From positions 288,236 to 352,235 of the forward strand of contig NQMI01000016.1 of assembly GCA_002270565.1 (NCBI GenBank): a stretch of DNA of 64,000 bases. Reading direction: 5' to 3'. This document shows positions 22,649 through 35,244 of this stretch, in pieces (the stretch's first letter is position 1; each line of letters begins with the position of its first letter). Under the pieces are notes generated by a model, which worked only from the letters and a program-made list of their open reading frames with translations, was not told the origin of the DNA and did not search any database. Made by a program: the position numbers and the translations under genes. The DNA is from Stenocarpella maydis. Taxonomy: Eukaryota; Ascomycota; Sordariomycetes; Diaporthales; Diaporthaceae.

Positions 22649-25600
22649 CTTGAGGGGTGGCTTGGGCGTGGTCAAATATCACGAATCCTGGCGTGAGAGT
22701 TGCAAACGAGGTGGTTTCTACCCGGTGGAAACTTGGGATGAATTGAAACAAACGAATGGACTGTGCCACGAGTTGAAAAAGAATGAAATGAGGCAAAAGC
22801 TGGGAAAAGAGGGACTGGACTCGAGAGTATAGGCTTGCTGTGACTGCTGAGGCTCAAAGGCAAGCTGCATCTAGATGAGAGGCGGCCTTGTTTGGATTCT
22901 TATACTCAGTAGTAGTCGCCGCCATGGGCCCGGCCAGGCCCTCGCGATAAAGTCGAGCTCTGGCTTTTTCGAGATGGACCGCACACACGGGCAACATCCG
23001 CTCGATTCAATGTTGTTGAGACCCATAAAATCTCGGACTTGTGCGGGCGACGAGGTGCCCAGGCGGCTGGTTGTTTGAGACAAACAAGTCGACTTCTTGG
23101 CGCAATGACACATCAAGTGAGGCTCTCGGTTTCTCCACCTATGCTGTCAGGAGGCTCTCCCGCCCGTCAACGTCGATCCTTGCCGCCAGCCCTTCCTGAA
23201 TTTCCGACAAACATGCACAGCGTTTACCATTAGCAGTCTGCACACACACGTGCTTGTTTCAATGTTTCAAAACCTGGACCCGCACCCGGGGTTCGGTAGC
23301 TTGGCCTGCGAAAGGGGCCAGCCACGATGCACGACTATATGAAAGGAGCCTCGCATGGCGGGTCCTCAAGCGCCAATGCTCGCTTACAGCGGGCAGTCCA
23401 ATCTGTCTCGATCCCCCTTTTTGGCTTGGCGCGTCCTCCCTTCGGTGTTGACGAGCTGCATGGGCCGAGCTCCTCCATCCCTCCATCTGGATCCAGCACC
23501 ACTGCTCAGAGCCTTGCAAGGCTTTTACTATGTGCCCTAGGGCCTACCATGCGTGGCCTCGATGCCAACGACACAACGTGGTGGCGTAGGCGGGCAGGCT
23601 GGCGTACGCCGCAGACACGAGTGAAAGGGTATGCATCTGACATGCAATGACTGGAGGGCGCCAAGTCCAGCAACATTCAATGTTGAAACTTTAAAGTCTG
23701 CACGCCGTCCCCGCCTGCCCCTGAGCCCCGCCTCCTGAGCTGGTGCGGCAGTGATTCGGCCTGTTCCACTTCGTCAAAGTGGATGGCCTCAATCATGTCT
23801 CTTGACGCGCGCTTGCGTGCATTTGGGGTTTTTTTTTTATTTTTTATTTTTTTTTGGGGGGGGGGGTGGTTGTGGGGGAAGGCTTGCAGGAAGTCTCTTC
23901 ATACAGCCGTAAAAAAAAAATTGAGAGACCCAGCGTGGAATAAATAAATACCACGCCGATAACGATAGTTCAAACACCGAAGGTACAATGGCTAGATTTA
24001 CCCATTGACAGGTGTCCTCCTTCGATTTCGGTTACCTGTTGAGATCTTGTTATCTCTAGATGGTATCCACCCGAGACTTAGCAAAGCATCACTCATTCGA
24101 GGTTTGCTTTGCATTCTTCTGCCCCTGGCCCCGGATCCCCACGACATTGCTCCTTAGTTCCCTCGTTCCCAAGTGTACGTACGACAAATGCTCATAGTAT
24201 TATCACCTGTTTATCCGGAATACTCATCCCTAGTACCTCCCTTCACGCAGGAGGAAAGGAACATGACCTCCAATCAAAACATACACCACGCCCTCGACTT
24301 GCGCGTCTTCCAGGCCAATTCCGATATGACCTTGCTGAGAAATCAAGAATGGTAGGGTTGATACCACTGCCCTGGGCATTATCACCCAACAGCCCTCAAG
24401 TGCTTGTACCCTTTCTCTGTCTTCTGCCCTCATCCTCCCGACGCAGCTGCCTAGATCCCTAGGTACGTAGACGTCGCAGGTACAGGCACGCCAGGAGGCC
24501 CCCTGTATCTCCCGCAACTGGGTAGCTGCACAGGTCCGGAGTAGGGTCGCCATGCGGGCTTTGCGGCATGGCGCGCCAGCTCTCTCGTACCCGCGACCTC
24601 AACAGCTGTTCCGCGTCGTTTTGCCAATCCGCGCGGGAAGCCCCGTGGAAAATACGTCTGACGCTGTCTGATGTCTTACCGTAAGTTCTAGGCCTATAGC
24701 ATCCTTCTGAATTACGGTTTCTTTGGGGTTCTTGCCGTAATTCACTCCCATACACCCCCGTAACTGTACCTGTAGACCTTTGCGGCCAAAACAACACCAT
24801 TCCTTCCTATTCTCTCCCCAGATCCACAGGTCCAGGTGCCCACGCAGTTTCCTCAGAAGATGGCGCTCCCTTCCACTTTATCGACTCTCAAAGCCAGTGC
24901 TTTTCTTACCCTCCAGGTGAGAGCAAGCCCGACCTGATGCCCACCGAGGTGCTCAAGAGCATCTTCGAGCCGCTCTCGCAAAGCTTTGAGAGTCTCCGAA
25001 TGTTGCTCCAGCAGCAAAACATACTACAATTCAGGGTTGCATATTACGACATCCAATGTCCTCTTGTTCTTCATAGACTTTGGGATCCCGGCTTCGTAGA
25101 CCCTTAGAAGGCAATGCCGTTGCTTATGATGCAGGAGATATGAGCGTCACCAGAAATAGCCACAAGATGCGCAGTGGAATGCCATGCGCGCCATTCAACT
25201 CAAGTATCCAAGTGAATGGGTAGATTGTGGAGAGAAATGAAAAGAAAGCAAGACCATAGGACCCATGTACTTCGTCCGTACCATGAAATAGAAGGGCGAG
25301 AAATCAAACATGGAAGATATCTACGTGGAAGCCAGGCAGTAAATACGGTACTGGGTCTAGGGATACCACGCCTACCTACCTACTTAGGTACGTGCCTAGG
25401 TAGGTACACTACGCCCTGTCCCAAGAACTTGGTGGGACAGGAGTACACTGTAATTAAATGTTTTATTGAAGATCCTCGTGTGTTGTATGCTCTTGCGATG
25501 AACCGGAATTATGAAGTTTGCCCCGTAGGCGTTTTTATGGTGCATTTGGGCGGCATCCGCTTCAGGACAACTTGGAAGAGGACAAGTCCCAGGGCAACAC

Positions 25601-25983
25601 TCATACCAGTTGGCCGGGGCGGAGTAAGTTAACATTGAACCGTCTATCCATTCACAATTGACGGTAGACACTAAAAGACTGTGGCTTTCCAGAATCTTCC
25701 ATCAAATGCCTGGAACGCTCACAGCCTGAGCCGTTAACGTCTGTTTGACAAGCAATTTCAGCAATCCAGTTCAGTAGACAAGCCCTACCAACCGCAAAGC
25801 AGAGGGCAAGTAGATTGGATGCATCACGCTACCAGTCTTTTCCTATTTGACTCCCTCAACTGAATCCAATACATTGATATCGCGACGTCCCCACTACTAT
25901 CCACTGACGGCAGCAACGAATTGTCGCTTGCTGATGTCCCTCTCCTCGATGACTACACTGTCGACAGCATCTACCACGATACA
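22649..25983. other. 3.3-kb spacer with low-complexity tracts
   Basis: AA9 promoter side. Visible are T- and G-runs at 23830-23867, an A-run near 23911-23920, and CCTAGGTA/TACCTACC palindromic motifs at 24457-24470 and 25371-25407. A short frame near 24920-25000 (LMPTEVLKSIFEPL) resembles an F-box start but has no body. No intact gene is supported. Confidence 0.5.
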
Positions 25984-26640
25984 ATGGAGAACATTCCCTG
26001 ACTTCCGATGCGAACAATAGCTGCCTTGAGGCTTTGTCTGACGAGCTTCTGATGCAAATCTTTGATTACCTCGCGTTCGATGGTGGACTTGGTTTGCCTA
26101 AGGCGGCTGACGTCTGTAGAGATTTCCGGAGCCTTTGCCTAGTCTTGAACCCAGTCTACTGTATCGCATGGACCTACCTGTTCAAAAAAAATAGTTGTAA
26201 AAGACGTTCCCACACTCACGGCGTTCTTCGGTACCACTACTGAGGATGAACATCTTAGCGGGCAAATATTTTAAGGAGCTTTACCTCGATGTCGAGGAAC
26301 TCCATCACCTAGATAAAATACGGGAAGTTCAGAAATACTGCGATCCTGGTGTTACCACAAAGTACAGGATGAAGGGGTTTCTCGATGATCCTTCTTTTGA
26401 GGACATGAACTTAGCCGGCATTCCATACTACAAGCTCTTCCTTGGGCCGTCAATCTGTCCTCGTCGGGTATGGATATGGACGGTGTTGACTGGGAACACT
26501 TCTGTATTTCCGAACACTGCCCCGTGGGCTTGCAGGAGGGCTTGTAGCTCAGCCAAGTTTATCACCCGTGTTTGATGGAATTCTTGATCGCCTCAAGGTT
26601 GCAATCCGGTCGGCTGTAGACGGAGAGGGTGCAGTCTTTC
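25984..26640 (+). pseudogene. Broken F-box protein gene
   Basis: An F-box-like start (ALSDELLMQIFDYLAF, about 26022-26070) continues to about 26180. The protein-like sequence then shifts frame (TLTAFFGTTTEDEHL), shifts again (GKYFKELYLDVEELHHLDK, LAGIPYYKLFLGPS) and once more (DWEHFCISEHCPVGLQEGL, followed by stops). The A-run at 26186-26193 lies at the first shift. Two or more frame changes plus stops within 650 bp argue for a pseudogene; one short intron could explain one change but not all. F-box proteins usually link substrates to SCF ubiquitin ligases. An intact F-box gene follows 740 bp downstream. Confidence 0.55.
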
Positions 26641-27379
26641 TGCCACGGCTAACAACACTGAGTTGACCGCATGTTGGTCGGCGGGTTACTGCTCCTGTTC
26701 TCTAGCTCTTAGTGTCGTGCTAATTTTAATCTCAAGTGCTTTATCCGATCGTAATACCACCTCCCAAATTACAATTCAATTCAATTCATTTCTTTTCTTT
26801 TCTTCTTTCTCCCTTTTTTTTTCAGCAGTTATGGGGGAAAGGAAGGTACATTTTCGTCAGGCTGGTGTTTTTAAGGAGATAATTTCTTAGTAACCGGTAG
26901 TTACGGGGAATTCTCTTGCTTAATATTAATCTATCCATTTGTGGCTGGGCCCCTTCAACTATTATTCCTCACAATCCACTCATATGGTCTAAGAAAATAG
27001 TGGCAGCCTAGTGATGAGGCTAGTCGAGACCGACTCAAGCCGAGCGCGTATAGACTGGAACCATCAAGGCGAGTAGTCCAAGGCCAACTTACGCCGGCTC
27101 AGAGTTTCTAGCAAATTTCAAGCTCGATGGGCGGAAATTGGCAACTTCCGACCACCGTGCAGAGAGCTGCCAACTCAATCTCTCTACGAAATGCCATAAA
27201 CCTTTTCGAGCCGCGGAAGCGAGTCCTTCGTCTTCCCAACAGCACGTTCTTCTTTGCCAGCCACTATGTCGTAAGTACCCAGATGGCGAGAGTGCCAACC
27301 CAGGTGCCTCGACCGTACGCATCAACACTCAGCTGACACAGGTAATCGTCCTAGAACGCTCCATGGCCCAGGTGCCATA
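26641..27379. other. Spacer upstream of the F-box gene
   Basis: A pyrimidine-rich tract at about 26788-26822 and otherwise no coding signal. Confidence 0.45.
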
Positions 27380-29179
27380 ATGCTCGACTCTCCCACAGAC
27401 AGTGCCAAGAACCCAGGGGATTGTCAACCCGACGGCACCCCACAGCCAGGCACCGTGATCACTCAGGGGTGCCGCAACCTCGAGTCACTTCCCGCCGAGG
27501 TGCTCATCGACCTCATTCGAGGTTGCAAGCCCGAAGATGCCACTTCGATCGCCTGGAGGCTCTGTCTCGTGTCCAGGGGCATGGCTTGTGTTGTGACACA
27601 AGAGCTTTACCGCCATGTCACCATAAAGCGCCTCAGACCTCTGAGCAGGCTGTGCCGAACACTGGACCGCAATCCCGAGCTTGGCCGACGGATTCGGACG
27701 ATGAATCTGCTTGTCTCGAGCCACCGTCTTTGTGCGCGGAATCCTCCCTCAATTTCGAAGCTACTTGAGGAGATGGTCTATGCGCTGTACTTCAGGGCGG
27801 TAATGAGGTCAGATGGCCTAAGGAAATTGACCCTGAAGCTGAACCTTGAGGACCGTGAGAGAGAACGCCCATGTCAAGAACAGTTCATTGACAGACTCTC
27901 GGACGCAATCGCAAGGCCACAGCGTTACGGTCGTAACAGTCCCATCTTGTCTCGGCTGGAGCAAGTTGAACTGGTGAACCATATCTACCGGGATTGCTTG
28001 TGCGATCGCCAGCCCGTCCCACAAGTCTTCGAGCACTTTCTGCGTCTCTCTTCTCTCTCCAGCCTCGATGCTATCGGCGACTCTGGGGACTGGGCCTGGT
28101 GTAGGCAGTTTATTCATCCTCCGGGCTCTCCAAGCAATGGTAAGCACCATTCTTCTTGAGTGAAGACAAACGACGATGCTAAAGCCCGTATTCCTCCTGT
28201 CGCTGGCTCCAATTTCAATTCGTTATTTCATTCTGTTCCACCAGAAGTTCTCCTTTGGCGAAGATACCACAATTCACTGTTCCCGCGTTTCCCGGCCCTT
28301 TACTGACCGATCTTTCCAGGTATGGAAAAACCCCAGCGCTACGAGAAAATCCGCTCAGTTACTCTGAGAATAAGCAACAGCAGTCTGGCAGATATCATGA
28401 CTATCATGAATGCGTTCCCGTCTCTCGAAGTTTTCTTTTTCCAAAGCAGAATGGAGCATTGCCGTGCCGGTCTTTGGAGAGCAGTAGAAGCCAAGATCAA
28501 GTTGGAGGACAGAGACCAGTCCAAGAAGGTGTACCTTTCAGGCGGCTTCCAAACACTGAAAAAGCTCAGCACGCTCGCGTTCATTCCTCAAGGCAATGTT
28601 TGGTCGCTGATGGACTGGAAAGATTTCCTGGGCCCTTCCAAGTTCCTCAGCTTCAAGCAGCTCTGCAATCTCACATCACTTTCGGTGCTCATCAATGTTT
28701 TCGCCTCTCCAAGTGGCTTGGATTCTGGCTATCTCACGGTACCGCCCACGTCAGTTCTCCCTCGATCGCTCAGGTCCATAAGCATCATGGTCGATCCCTA
28801 TGCTGGACAGTATGGAGATTACGATTTATTGTTTCATCCGCGGGTCGCTGCTCTTCAGTTCATGGAGCAATTGGCTATCTGCTCAATGGAGTTTCCTAAC
28901 CTCTGGAGGGTGGAATATGTCTGGGCCGTTCAGCCCTGGCCGTGGTACCTGAGGTGCAATGATGGCATAACCCCGCTCTGCTGCGATACCCACACCACGA
29001 TCCAGGCACTTAGCCCGGATGTGGACTACACGTCTAAGGCTAGAGGCGTCGTTTCTCCTTTCAGAGCACGCTTCGACAACCTCGAAGCGGATTTTAAAAT
29101 AAGGGGCATCACTTTCAAGGTCATCGAGTTGGAGACGAACGATGACTTCATCTTCCACTGGCAGCAGAATCTGAAGTGA
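27380..29179 (+). CDS. F-box domain protein, two exons
   Basis: Exons 27380-28139 and 28320-29179 give 539 residues. The intron (180 nt, GTAAGC..CAG) joins the codons for Asn-Gly-Met and keeps frame; it is long for this window, so a second intron with a small exon is possible. Residues about 36-80 (LESLPAEVLIDLIRGC, then SRGMACVVTQELYRHV) match a fungal F-box. The remainder is Leu-rich with repeated helix-strand pieces (LRKLTLKLNL, IRSVTLRISN, LTSLSVLINVF), suggesting an LRR-like substrate-binding part. The C-terminus has no recognised motif. The likely role is substrate recruitment to an SCF-type ubiquitin ligase; the substrate is unknown. The frame is open throughout, unlike the neighbouring F-box relic. 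Confidence 0.8.
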
Positions 29180-32024
29180 TTCAAGACGATCCTTTCCACC
29201 ATAGTCACCAGAGAATAATTCCTGAAACTCATTCCTGGTAGATTGGGAGCATTACATCAACCCTTGTCACCTCGTCCTCTCCGTTACGTCGTCTTCTGTC
29301 ACCATTTGCTCTTGATCATCTTGACCTCCCGGTAACGCTTCTAAGTTTCCTACACCAACGGGAATGAAACCAAAAAATGTTTACTCCATTAGCTCATCGA
29401 GATGGTAAAATAAGGGATAGTCTTGGTAATATTGTCAAGGCGTTTGCGGTATGTGACTGCGAGGGGCATTGTCGTGTGTGGCATCGTCCGTATCTAGTTA
29501 AGATGGTATTCGTCTAGAATAGTCCACGAATGGGATCTTAATATACTAGACTGCCTAAATGGTTAGCAAAATTCTAATAATTAGATTCTGGGTAATATTT
29601 ATAACTATGCTGGTTAGTTGGTATAAATATTAAGAAAACCCCTGCTCCGTGGGAGAACTCTAACCCAAAGAGTTTAAATGGCTTAGGAAGGGGGCTCTCC
29701 CTTTGGGCGTGTGCAGGACCCTTACAGTAGCCCCTCCTCTAGGTATGTAGAGGGCCCTCTTCTCAGTACACGGAGGTCCCTCCTATGAGTACGCGGAAGG
29801 CCCTACTGAGTGGTGTGGAAGGGGGTTTCTGGAGGAGCGAGCGGAGCGAGTGACGAAGACAAACCGCCTGCACGCCTATTTGAACCGTAGTAATTAAATA
29901 TTAGACGAATAGCTCCTACGGCCCCGGCAGGGGCTTCCCACGTGGTATGCCAAATAAGAATTTGAAACACAGTTGGCCATTGGTTTTGGCTTTCAAAACG
30001 AGGGTCCATAGAAACCTCCGCGTACCAGGAGGAAGGGCCCTTACGCGCTTAGAGGGAGAGCCCTTATGTGCCTAGAGGAAGGGCTTCGATGAAGGCCCTC
30101 CACACGCCCAGAAGAGGGACCTCCGCGTGGCCAGAGGGAGGGCCCCCCTTTCCAGGCCCCCAGCCCTCTAGGTCAGGGTTCTCCCACAGACCAATCAATA
30201 TACAAACATTATTCAGCCTCTAATTAGTAGATCTTTAGCAAACTATCTAAATAATATGGTGTATTAAGATCCCGTTTATTAAGTATTCTGGACGAATAGT
30301 AAAGGGGCCATACCGATGCCTGCCTGCACTTTATAGCCACGTGAGGGCTGAAACGACCTTCTCGACAAGATTCAGAACGCTATGGGGTGCCCAAGGGCCC
30401 AAGTGCCCAAGTGAGAGTGGTATCCTAGACCTTGTATCAATACCAGCCAACTTGGAAAGAAATGAGCATTGGGCAGGGTTGTCTTAGCCAAAGCGACCAA
30501 CAAGAAGGGTTAGTCTCGCCCACTAGCAAAATCAGGAAGGCAAGCTTTAGCCAAGCCGGCCAAATAGAGACTAAAGTGCAACGATCTGAACTGACATTTC
30601 TTGGCACGTGATCCAACAATATTGAGTGAAGACCATCATCGTCAAAGAAGAGTCGTTACCATTACCCCTCTGCGATCAGCACCCCGAACGTAAAATGCTC
30701 TAGTTATTCGGGCACTCCTCATGCAGCACGGGACACATGTGCACGCAGTGATTCTCCCCTTGCAACGCCTTGCAATAGAACGGTTAAATCGCCAAAAACA
30801 CCTCCGAGGTGATAAGGGACCAGTGAATGGCCAGGCATGATAAGGCCATTCCAGATACACGCGGGCTTATCATGTCGGGTCTTGCGGTAGCCACCGGCGT
30901 AACATATCCCATTCAAGTTACAGTAAGATTCACAGCAGGGCTATCCTAGCCATTCCGGTAGGATATGCCGTCCTGGTCAACCACACCACCGAACCCCAGT
31001 ACCCTATGCAGAAGGTTCTTTGTTGATGGGCCCACTTGATAACGCAATTGATCGCGTGTAACATTACCATGTACGACCCTCCAAGTTGGGACTCGCCCCT
31101 CGCAAAATCGTGGCGTGCTCATGTTGTCAAATGGTCCAATCCGACACCCGGGACTTCTACGGTGGAGCTGATATGCGCCGCCGTGGGGCCTTATTCGCCG
31201 ACATGGGGGTACTTGCACCAGAAGGACACTGGGTCTCGGGTTAACGGAATTCTGCTTGCGGGTGCAAGTCAGGCCCTGCGTGGTATGTGGCCTGCTAGGA
31301 ACAACTTAAACTTAGTGGCCTGCATGGGGCCTGGTGCTAGCTCATGCGCACGCAATCCCCCATCATCGTTTTCCGTTGACCCAGAAAACCACATTGTTAA
31401 GTTGCTGGGCCAAGGGTTACGCGGTCCCAGGAACGAAGTTACGCTTGTATCATGGTAGTTTATCAGCCGTAGCCAACGAATGACAAGACCTGACTCCGCT
31501 GAGCGAAAGCTTAATCTTGTGGAACAGCAAGGAAGCCGATTCATGGAATGGATTTCAAAAGCGGGTCTCTCTAGATACCGACACTTATTCCACAGAGTAA
31601 TGGTGATCGGACAAGCCGGCTGAAGCGGTCATCCATTGCCGATTTGATCCCTGTACTATCGATCGAAGAGGATAGCGGAGGGCTCGATGTGACGTTGGGT
31701 CATGCTTCGATATCAAGGCTAGCCGTCGTATGAAATTGATAAGCCAGTTCGGCGAGCAATAGCCGATACCTCCATCAGAGAAATCCTAAGTACTTGATTG
31801 GCATTTCTGGCTCTAATGTATTGTAACGGGCGAGAGCCGGGATGCTCGTGGGACATATCTGGGTTTGAGTGCATGGGTTGTCGTATCACTGCATATTATA
31901 CCATGTTGGCCAGACTTATATAGAAGACTGAAGTGCAACTTGTGATTTAGAACGAAACCTCTCTCCCTCCCTGGCCTTCTATAGCTCGGAAGTTGTCCAA
32001 GAGACATCTTCTACGCGGGAGAGA
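29180..32024. other. AT-rich spacer with foldback element
   Basis: AT-rich DNA with many TpA steps flanks the foldback element at 29643-30193. The stretch 30300-32024 has only short frames without recognisable protein features. The region from 31800 on is the promoter side of the peptide transporter. Confidence 0.5.
29643..30193. mobile_element. Foldback-type non-autonomous element, about 551 bp
   Basis: The ends are imperfect inverted repeats of about 19 bp sharing GTGGGAGAAC: TGCTCCGTGGGAGAACTCT at 29643, and on the opposite strand TGGTCTGTGGGAGAACCCT ending at 30193. Inside each end lies an array of about four or five degenerate units of about 23 bp (core GTACGCGGAGGGCCCTCCT), in opposite orientation on the two sides, so the arms could fold back. 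The 190-bp middle is unique and partly AT-rich. No ORF. No clear target-site duplication was seen, so the class is unassigned; hAT-, MULE- or true FB-like relatives are possible. Confidence 0.6.
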
Positions 32025-34037
32025 TTGGTTGGGTATTCAGCCAAGACACTCGAGATGTGTAAGTCTACATCCTCCGAGCTCTTGGATTCTCCACTAATTG
32101 GCCCTATGAAAGCAAAACTTTCCACGGATCATGGCGAGGCCAGCATCTTGCCCCCGCCTTACCACGAGCCTCCCGCCATCCACCCAGAGAATGGGACGGT
32201 TACCGAGGAGAAGTCCAAATTCGACCCAGAGATAGGCGTCGAGTCATCTAGCTCGACCGGCCAAGCCTACAATGACGAGCAATATCCCCTGCCCACCGAC
32301 GAGGAGAGGAGCACCCTCCGCAAGGTGCCCGACACGATCCCTGCCCTCGCCTATATCCTCTGCGTCGCCGAGCTGGCCGAGCGTGCGTCGTATTACGCTA
32401 CGACCGGCGTGTTCAACAACTTCATGGAGTATCCCCTCCCCAAGGGTGGCAATGGTGCTGGAGCCGTGGCCAAATCAGACGTCAATGGCGTGCCAGGCGC
32501 CCTCGGCAAGGGCGTGCAGTTCGCCTCGGCCTTGGTACTCCTGTTTACGTTCCTCGCCTACGTGTTCCCCATCCTCGGCGCATGGATCGCGGACACAAAG
32601 CTGGGCCGGTACAAGACCATCATCTGGGGCGCCGGCATCGGCGCCGTGGCCCATGTTATTATGCTCGGTGGCGCTGCCCCATCATTGCTCCAGGCCGGGA
32701 AGGGCATCGCCCCTTTTATGATCGCCTTCTTCATGCTAGCCATAGGTGCCGGAATCTTCAAGCCAAATGTCGCACCGACAGTCATCGACCAATACCAGCA
32801 CCAACGTGAGTACACCAAGGTTCTCAAGTCGGGCGAGAAGGTCATCGTGGACCCCGAGACAACCATCCAGCGCATCATGGTGATATACTATGGTTTTATC
32901 AACATCGGTGCCTTTTTCGCACTGGCCTCTACCTATGCGGAGCGTTACGTCGGCTTTTGGTTGGCCTTCCTCCTACCTACGATCATCTATATCCTGGTGA
33001 TTGTCATCTTTGTCGGCGTAAATAAGAAGATCATCAAGAAGCCGCCGATGGGGTCCGAGCTCAATGACTTCTTCAAGATAACGTGGATCTGCTGCAAAGA
33101 GAACAAGTTCATGCTCTGGAAGAAGGATTTCTGGGATGCCGCTCGCCCAGCTGCCCTGGCAGAGAAGGGAAGAACTGTGAGCTGGAACAACCACCTCGTT
33201 ACCGACGTGGGCCGGACCTGGGCCGCATGCCAGGTCTTTCTCTACATCCCCATCTACTCACTCAACGACGGCGGCATCGGTGCTGCCGCTTCCAACCTGG
33301 CGGGGTCCATGACGCTGAACGGGGCCCCCAACGACCTCCTGACCAACTTCAACTCGCTCACCATCGTCATATTCACCCCGATCATGGCCTACGGCGTCTA
33401 CCCGTTCCTCGCCAGGAGGAACATTAGGTTCGGCCGCATCAAGCGCATGACCTTTGGCTTCGTCATCGCCGCCATCTCGGGCGTCTGCGGCGGGCTGGCC
33501 CAGCTGTACGTGTACCGCACGTCGCCGTGCGGCTACCAGGCGTCCACGTGCGACGGCGTCTCGCCGATATCGGTCTGGTGGGAGCTCCCCATGGTGATAC
33601 TGGGTGCCATCTCCGAGATCTTTGTGAACGTGACCTCGTACGAGCTGGCATACTCGCGCGCCCCCGCGAACCTCAAGTCGGTGGTCTTCTCCATCTGCCT
33701 GTTCATGACGGCGCTGTACGCGGCGGCCGGCGAGGTCTTGACGCCCGTGATCCAGGACCCGTACCTTGTTGTAAGTGCCGACTTGTTTGTCGAACTGTGT
33801 CTCCCTTGTATGGGGGTTTGCTAACTAACATGATCGTCACAGTGGGTTTGGTTCGGCCCTGCCATAGTGCTCTTCGCCCAGACTGCCGTATTTTGGATTC
33901 GTCACCGAAACATGGATGAGGATGATTATATGACCTATGACAACGAATCAGATCTTGGACAGAGAGATGCGGAGGACAAGGGACGTGTGGGTGTAACGAT
34001 CATGGACCAAAACGAGAAAGTCCAGGAGATAAAGTGA
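32025..34037 (+). CDS. POT/PTR2-family proton-coupled peptide transporter
   Basis: Exons 32025-33770 and 33843-34037 (72-nt intron, GTAAGT..CAG) give 646 residues. The hydrophilic N-terminus of about 100 residues is typical of fungal PTR2 proteins. The family signature E-L-A-E-R-A-S-Y-Y (ExxER..YY, residues 116-124) begins helix 1, and GAGIFKPNVAP gives the second PTR signature. About twelve hydrophobic helices follow, with a long central cytoplasmic loop (residues about 330-390) and an acidic C-terminal tail. Known function is uptake of di- and tripeptides with protons at the plasma membrane. The Met at 32055 is an alternative start. The intron falls just before the last helix (WVWFGPAIVLF). 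Confidence 0.94.
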
Positions 34038-34516
34038 GATGCTGGTTAAGAGACCCTGCGGTGGACGTTCGGCAAAGGGCTCGTGGCGGACAGGAAACCC
34101 GCCGGTTAATGAACCAACTTTATTCTGGATTCGATTCCACAGAGATACTCAAATGGCTGGCCTACTGAGATTAGCAGTGACAATGACCAACCTCTCTGCT
34201 CCAGATGTCTCCAGCTGTTTGGTTTGCTGTGGTATGACTGGTGGATCGCCCTGGAAGCCACCCTAGAATATTTTCCAGCAATGAAACACGCGGAACGACA
34301 TAAATATTATATTGCTTACTTCGACATTTTCAAACATGGATTGAGTCTTTGGGGTTATGTCAGAATGAATTAAATCCTAGATGTGTAGAGCACATCTTTC
34401 CCATTTGCGCTTACGAGGAGTTAAACTCCTAAGACAGTATATTATGAACTTAAGAGAATTAATAGCGTACCCAGGTAGCTTTCTAGTATATAAAGCTCGT
34501 AGCAAACACGCGAGGG
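34038..34516. other. Spacer downstream of the peptide transporter
   Basis: AT-rich; no gene seen. Confidence 0.45.
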
Positions 34517-35244
34517 ATGCCATCTCGTGTACTCCCACGGGTGCTTGGCGCGGGTGCCACAATAGCCTTTATTAATATCTCACCCTCGTCCAGGCCCGAC
34601 ATAGAGTTCGCGCCCGCCATGGCACGAGCAACGGCTCAGCTCAAAGAAAAAGGCTTTCATGTCCGCGAGGTCTTTATGCCGGACTCGTGCATACAGTCGT
34701 CCATCTCCAACCGACTGTCTGAGCTACGCAGCGCCCTCTCAGAACCGCCTATCATGGCTATTATCTGCACTATTGGCGGGAGTACTGTTGACAAGCTGCT
34801 CCCAAGCCTCCTCGCCGATACCGAGCTACATCAAACCATTTGCGCCAACCTCAAGATCGTTTCTGGTTATTCTGATATCACGGCCCTGCACTGGTATCTA
34901 TACGCCCTTCCCGAGCTCCGTGCCCTCCAGGGCCCAGGCGCCATACCGGAGCTGTGTGAGCACAGGGCCGTCGGTGACGAGACCTATACGGCGTCGGCAA
35001 TCTGCTCTGTACCATCATGAGCCCAGAGCCCATCGGCGCGGTCCCGCGGGCGCCATCACGGGGCGCCTGGCCGGCGGCGGCAGCGCGTTCCCCGTCCTGT
35101 CTGGCGTGGGCCTTGGACACACGACGCCAATGGCCACGCCCCCCTTTTGACGCGACGGCGGTGCTGGACTCGGATAGGGACGAGCTTGCTGTCACGGAGT
35201 CTGCTGTCAGTCAGCACCCGGGGACGAATGAATATGCGGCGTGA
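34517..35244 (+). pseudogene. Truncated LD-carboxypeptidase-like (S66/MccF) gene
   Basis: The N-terminal half is well preserved to about residue 155: PRVLGAGATIAFINISPSSR, then AIICTIGGSTVDKLLP, then KIVSGYSDITALHW, whose Ser in GYSDxT is the expected S66 nucleophile. After ELCEHRAVGDETYTAS the frame changes, and fragments of the C-terminal half appear in two other frames: GRLAGG (about 35062-35079), GLGHTTPMA (about 35110-35136) and AVLDSDRDELAVTESAV (about 35158-35208). Much of the middle of the C-terminal domain (on the order of 100-150 residues) is missing, and a one-base shift lies in the C/T run at 35141-35150. The family cleaves peptide-type amide bonds or confers self-resistance in bacteria; here it is probably inactive. 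Confidence 0.65.

Noticed and set aside
24920..25000. F-box-like MPTEVLKSIFEPL
   Set aside because: Too short and without a downstream body; recorded only in the spacer description.
31036..31458. 140-residue plus-strand frame in the AT-rich spacer
   Set aside because: No recognisable domain; the opposite strand is open too, which suggests chance.
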